NCBI RefSeq assembly: GCF_027942865.1
Contig: NC_134524.1
Coordinates: forward strand, 6,726,036 to 6,790,035
Direction of reading: 5' to 3'
DNA length: 64,000 bases
Source: Odontesthes bonariensis
Lineage: Eukaryota; Chordata; Actinopteri; Atheriniformes; Atherinopsidae
Below, piece by piece: positions 60,401 through 64,000 of this stretch (the stretch's first letter is position 1; each line of letters starts with the position of its first letter). The notes under the pieces were generated by a model. That model searched no databases. It saw only the letters and a program-made list of their open reading frames with translations, and was not told where the DNA came from. The position numbers and the translations under genes were made by a program.

Positions 60401-63309
60401 CTACCTCTGCCATCACGTGTTTGAGCCGAGTCGTGTCAGAAAGGTGATGCAGGACCGCTCCTTTGTGTCGGATGATGTCAGAGTGTACACAGAGAGCGGC
60501 TACGCTGTGGTGGTGGGAGAGGTGGAAGCTGTGAAGGAGAAGACCGCGATGCTGGAAGAGAGCGTCCCAATCCGCAGGGAGCTTCCAGTCATGGAGAAGC
60601 AGTTCAAACTGGTGGAAGAAGTGTTCAATCGAGAAATGTTTGTTCATTGTCCAGAAGTCAAAGTCATCAGAGGCGCTGACGGGATCGTCTTGGAGGGACC
60701 TGACGAGGAAGTGAAGGCAGCAGCTGAGAAGCTTGATGAACTGATCAAGAAGATAAAAGAAAAGAGAGTCCAGCTTCCAAAAGACTTGTTAACCTTCATG
60801 ACAACCAGCGGAGCCGTCTCCAAGTACCAGGCCCGCTTCCAGCAGACCTTCAGAAACCCCGTTTCCCTGGACGTGGGCTCGGACCTGGTGCTGTCCAGTC
60901 TGTCCCCTGCAGGTCTGGAGGAGGCTGAGGCAGCGGTGCTGAGAGAGCTGAGTGTGGCCGATGAACCGCTGCAGGGCGCCGCAGCTGCACCTCCAGATCT
61001 GAGCCCAGTGAAAGAGATCCTGATCAGAGCCAAGAACCAGGCAAACCGGGAGGAGTTCAGAGTGGACTTCAGCTTTACTCCAGCAGCCGGTGGAGGTCCG
61101 GTGACCAAAGTGCAGCTGGTGGGCTTTACTGAACATGTGAACAGGCTCAGAGAACTTCTCCATGACTACCAGATGAATCAGGCTTCAGCTCAAGAAGTGC
61201 TGAACCTGTCGCATCCTGAGCTGGTTGACTGCTTTGATCAACTCTTAGAGATGATCGGCATGAAGCAGACCAACGTGACCTTGAGAGCTTCTCATCTTCC
61301 ACAGCCATGTGTGCTTGTGTCTGGTCCCCGTTGTCATGTTCAGCAGACCCATCGGGCCCTGATGTCGGCTCTCGCCGGTCTGACGTCTGACACTTTGGCT
61401 CTAGACGGACCAGGAGCTCTGCGCTACTTCCAGGTAGGGTGTGTATTGGCAAGAATCTGGTGACACGATACAGGGGCAACGATACGATATATCGCGATAT
61501 ATTGCGATACTGTAGGAACAACGATATATTGAGTTTCTTAGAACAACTGTAACAACAAAGGGATCTTTTCCATCCAATCCCCATTCAGTCACAGCCTCAT
61601 TCAGTAACGCTGCTATGTGTTTCCCTGGTGACTGTCACTCATGGCTCAGGTTTACAGTACATGGGACTTGAGGTTCATCTATGTGATGTGCTGTAAGAGT
61701 TACATACGATTCAGTGGCCCTCGAAGTCCAAGCGTCGCATGTCAAAGTGAGTCTTCTCTTGACTTCTCTGTCCGTGATGTGTTGTCGGAAAGGGACGGTG
61801 TAACGGGGCTCCGGTGTTGTCATCATATTACGGAATCTCTCATTCTCCACAACACTCAGGGGGCGCATGTCTTTACAAATAAAAGACAGTACTGACTGTG
61901 TTATCTTGGTTGAGGTCGCTGGTATTTTTGAAAAGTTAACATCTTGAATAGTTCTTTGAGCAGGATCCACTCGTTTCACGTTAGCCTGTAATGCTACATT
62001 GTCGTGGTGTCTCGCCACATGTGCTCGCAAATTTGTAGTATTGCCCGAGTACTCGACTCTGGCATTGCAGAGTTTGCACACCGCATGGCTCTTGTAGTCG
62101 TAACTGCCTTCCTTTGTTTTGGACCCAAAATATGCCCAAACATCAGCTTTAAAAGCTGCTGGAGCCTCTCGTCCTCAGCCATCGCGGGTGAACTCTTATA
62201 TGTATTTGTGAGAACTGATCTCGCAGGATTTCATTGTTCCTTTTGGTGCGGAGGACATAATGACTGCTGCCAACTAGAGGCCGGAGGTTTAATTGCAACA
62301 CAAAAATGAACAAACAACGTGAATATTTGCATGTTAATTGTTAATAAAAAAAATCGATACAGTGTCGTTGAATATCAATACGGTATCGTCAAATAAAATA
62401 TCGCGATATTTAAGTGTATCGATATTTTCTTACACCCCTACTTCCAGGGTGACGGTAAGGTGAGCAAGGCACTGGTTGAGAGTTCCTGTCAGGTCCTTAT
62501 CAGGGAGCAGCAAGACATTTCCTCTCGAGATGCGACAGCCAGACCAAGAAGCATCAGCAGCATCACACCCAGACCCTCTGCTGACATATCCAACAAAATC
62601 AACCTAAAGATCAAGCTTAGCAGTTTAGAAGATGAGCAGGTTTGATGGGTTCTTATTACCTTCTACTTCTCAGAATCCACAGAACAGCAGCACAGTACAG
62701 ATACTCATTTTCAACCATTCTTTCACAGATGAATGTTTTAGTAGCTCCCATGCTGAACAAGCAGCTGACTTCTACAAAAGTCTGTACAAGTCTGCTGAGG
62801 AAAGGAGGCAACGCGGTCCAGTCAAAGTTTGACTCCATGGCAGTGAACCGCACCCTCGGCCCTGGTGATGTTCTGCAGGTTGATGGGCCTCCATCTCTGG
62901 GCTGCTCGAAGATCTTCTTCATAGAGTGTTCACCTTGGGATGGTTTCAGAGGAAACAGTGTGCAGGTGAGGAGGAAAACTTTCAAAGATTGCACTGTTTC
63001 TGCTCTTACTGAAGCAGTTATGAGAAGAGTGACTAATTTAGCTTGGTAAGTAAGCTTTGAAAACGCGTCACTTCTGTCTCATAGGCTCTGGGTAAGGGGC
63101 TGAAGACGTGTTTGGACCTCTGTGTCCAGCAGGGCTTCAGTTCAGTGTCCATACCAGTTATCGGACCTGGAGTTGTCTTAAGATACCCCCTGACTGAAGC
63201 CATTCAGGTGCTGGAGGAGACCATTCGCCAGTTTGGACTATCTCCATCCTTTGGGTGTCTCTCCACCATCCACATCGTCATTAAACCTGGTTATCCTGAC
63301 TCTGAGGAG
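51429..63309 (+). CDS. parp14-like: PARP14-like copy 3: RRM, KH-like repeats and macro-like region; split by a hAT element; runs past window end
   Basis: Exons 51429-51600, 51695-51819, 60138-61433 joined to 62448-62639, 62729-62965 and 63085-63309; phases and lengths match copy 1 (exons 1, 2, 4 and 5 are identical in length). RRM-like domain with QRKRDSGGGEC. The KH exon, without the insert, is 1488 nt (496 codons). The macro-like region begins MNVLVAPMLNKQLTSTK and, as in copy 1, lacks the GDI/VNxAN loop. If the insert is not spliced out, the frame stops at 61463 (after FQVGCVLARIW). If 61434-62447 is spliced, the frame is intact. Intron 2 is 8.3 kb of nested transposons. Near-identity of 60258-61434 to copy 1 contrasts with diverged flanks. 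Perfect ISRE at 51353. The next exons, and any WWE/PARP part, lie beyond base 64000, so it cannot be said whether this copy is catalytic. Confidence 0.75.
51801..51895 (+). repeat. 32-bp tandem repeat copying an exon end and splice donor
   Basis: Three units starting GTTAACGAGCCAATCACAGG at 51801, 51833 and 51865. Each includes the end of exon 2 of copy 3 plus its donor (CACAG|GTGAGC); the third unit has lost the GT (CACAGGGGAGC). Confidence 0.9.
51996..52648. mobile_element. TTAA foldback element, copy P3 (intron 2 of copy 3)
   Basis: Full-length copy with both TTAA ends; longer arms than P1. About 650 bp. Confidence 0.85.
53457..53762 (-). pseudogene. hAT transposase N-terminal BED zinc-finger fragment
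   Basis: The minus-strand frame has VICKHCQVELSSQRSSSSLK and YHFKAKH, the C-x2-C ... H-x-H pattern of BED fingers from ZBED1-like hAT transposases. The catalytic region is missing. Confidence 0.7.
53899..53956 (+). mobile_element. tRNA-derived SINE, left part
   Basis: Begins GGGGTGGTCCGTGGCGTAGT with an A-box-like TGGCGTAGTGGG. It continues at 59708 after the hAT insertion; the B box GGTTCGAGTCC is at 59733-59743 and the tail reaches about 59830. A SINE, not a functional tRNA gene. Confidence 0.75.
54259..59430 (-). CDS. hAT transposase, zinc finger MYM-type 1-like (2 exons, uninterrupted)
   Basis: Element-encoded transposase. Exon 1 is 59430-59265: basic KSGFQKRKERQERQRKQ then LLTDFFTKK, donor AAAG|GTGAGC, phase 1. 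Exon 2 is 56648-54259: acceptor GGTTGTAG|AGGTCC, opening with an acidic stretch (VMEDGDDSSEGEESIEG). A TTF-type finger region follows (IRRDWLICSESANALHCIPC), then the catalytic-core motifs KCDSTPDISHTEQNV and GQGYDNAANMSGKFKGVQ, and the C-terminal hAT dimerisation motif (VAGGERAFSKMKLVKNYLRS). Exon 2 alone is open for about 796 codons with no stop, unusual for a fish DNA transposon in an intron and a sign of recent activity. The exon 1 start Met is the upstream-most in that frame. A 2-kb foreign element lies in its intron (57098-59072). Confidence 0.8.
57098..59072. mobile_element. Element with TATACTGCCC ends, nested in the transposase intron
   Basis: TATACTGCCCTATAAAGCA at 57098 pairs with 59041-59072 over about 32 bp; TA at both edges. 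Inside lies a 26-bp-stem palindrome at 58839-58898 (AAACAAAGCAAGAATACAGT and complement). No transposase recognised. Confidence 0.65.
59955..60030. repeat. LINE/SINE-type tail fragment
   Basis: 'CATCTTTATTTATATAGCCC' resembles the L2-like tail; no coding part. About 110 bp before exon 3 of PARP14-like copy 3. Confidence 0.5.
61435..62440 (-). mobile_element. hAT (ZBED-type) element inserted in the KH exon of PARP14-like copy 3
   Basis: Exact 8-bp target duplication CTTCCAGG at 61427-61434 and 62441-62448. Ends TAGGGTGTG and ACACCCCTA. The minus strand carries a BED-finger transposase start (MAEDERLQQLLK, VCKLCNARVEYSGNTTNLRA, HVARHH) with one frameshift, then LTLTCDAWTSRATESYVTLT, and is internally deleted, so non-autonomous. 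Junctions form GT and AG splice sites (see findings). Confidence 0.9.
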
Positions 63310-63346
63310 GTAACGGTTAACACCTCTTATAACTGGTCCACATAAC

Positions 63347-64000
63347 TTAAAGGGGAAGTTTTTTTTTTTTTAAACCTGGACCTTATTTCTGGCATAAAAA
63401 ACGTTAATGTACTCACCGATAACAGTTTGGTGAAAGTCGGAAGATATTTAGATCACTGGAGATCAGCGTATATCCATATAACGGGAGAGAACAGGACAGA
63501 GACAACACAGCCTCTAAATAAGGCTTTATCTGTCTTTGTTTCACCAATACTTTAAGACCAATGAATGAATGAACGCGTACTATTGCACTGTTAGCTCAGA
63601 GCTGCCGTGTTGTTGTTATCGGGGGGCTTATAGGGGGCTTTCTACATCCGGGTCACTTGGGATAAAGTCATCGACGTTCACCGCTGCAGCATCAGCTTAT
63701 TCACTCCGTGCTCTGTGACGGTTGGCTAACTTCACATGGAGTTTGCTGCTGCTAGTTTTGTGCAACATGGCAGGTTATTTATCAGATTTTGACGACGTGG
63801 ACGACGACTTTGAGTACAATGGACGTCCTTACCGGAGTGAGCCAGAGTATATGGATGAGGAGCTCCTGGAAAGGAGGATGGCCGGAGAACAACAGACCGC
63901 TGCATGTCCTCGAATCGATGCTGACTGGTGGTGTTCTTGTGAACGATGTTATCCCAAGTGACCCGGGTGTGGAAAGCCCCCGATAGTCCCCAATAACAAC
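63347..64000 (+). mobile_element. TTAA element with P2X7-like ORF (continues past window end)
   Basis: Begins TTAAAGGGGAAG, 37 bp after the exon 5 donor of PARP14-like copy 3. 63363-63720 matches 7084-7425 in reverse complement. The right end is not in the window. Confidence 0.7.
63767..63961 (+). CDS. Small P2X7 C-terminus-like cysteine-domain ORF carried by TTAA element
   Basis: The frame from the internal Met at 63767 (MAGYLSDFDDVDDDFEYN) runs through GRPYRSEPEYMDEELLERR and DADWWCSCERC to a stop. The order acidic stretch, 'PYRxEPEYxDEEL', then WCxCxxC resembles the P2X7 intracellular zinc-binding region and the ORF at 12827-13169. An upstream Met at 63722 is in frame but adds a hydrophobic lead of doubtful relevance. 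Since it lies inside a repeated TTAA element, it is likely element cargo. Homology is recalled, not tested. Confidence 0.5.
   Translation: MAGYLSDFDDVDDDFEYNGRPYRSEPEYMDEELLERRMAGEQQTAACPRIDADWWCSCERCYPK

Noticed and set aside
51429-63309. PARP14-like copy 3 as a simple pseudogene killed by a transposon
   Set aside because: Exon lengths, phases and splice sites are all preserved and the insert can be spliced out exactly; the evidence does not favour a dead gene.

Overview
The window reads as nuclear DNA of a ray-finned (teleost) fish. Genes are split by GT-AG introns. The two immune families present, CXC chemokines and a tandem PARP14-like cluster, are typical of fish. Most of the rest is fish-type mobile DNA: L2-like and L1 LINE pieces, a tRNA-derived SINE, hAT elements with 8-bp target duplications, and many TTAA-flanked foldback or terminal-inverted-repeat elements. 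All exon calls come from reading splice sites, phases and protein motifs by eye; no search was run.

Layout. (1) 1-2691, + strand: the 3' part (seven exons) of trmt10b, a tRNA position-9 methyltransferase, with one GC-AG intron. (2) 2.7-9.4 kb: no host gene; a mariner-like element, an L1 piece, a piece of a TTAA element and an L2-like piece. (3) 9.8-22 kb, - strand: two CXC chemokine genes (9828-14309 and 19408-21833). Each has a signal peptide, a CXC motif and a TATA box; their introns and surroundings hold repeated copies of a CACTGG-ended element. (4) 22-30.7 kb: LINE pieces and unassigned sequence. (5) 30.9-64 kb, + strand: three PARP14-like genes in tandem. Copy 1 (30887-38701) has the RRM-like, KH-like and macro regions but stops before WWE and PARP. 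Copy 2 (42661-49384) has RRM-like, shortened KH-like, WWE and PARP catalytic regions but no macro exons. Copy 3 (51429 to beyond the window end) has RRM-like, KH-like and macro regions, with its large KH exon split by a hAT element.

How the parts fit. Both chemokines and PARP14 belong to inflammatory or interferon responses. Each PARP14-like copy has an IRF-type purine motif within 100 bp of its start codon; the one at copy 3 is a perfect ISRE. The three copies share exon phases. They have since been reshaped by domain loss, an apparent gene-conversion tract joining copies 1 and 3, and transposons.

The most striking observation is the hAT insertion at 61435-62440. Its 8-bp target duplication puts a GT at the left junction and an AG at the right junction. 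Removing 61434-62447 by ordinary splicing would rebuild the uninterrupted exon exactly and in frame, so the transposon may act as a newborn intron. Also notable are a four-layer nest of transposons in intron 2 of copy 3 that carries an uninterrupted ZMYM1-like hAT transposase, and two different TTAA elements that carry a P2X7-C-terminus-like cysteine domain.
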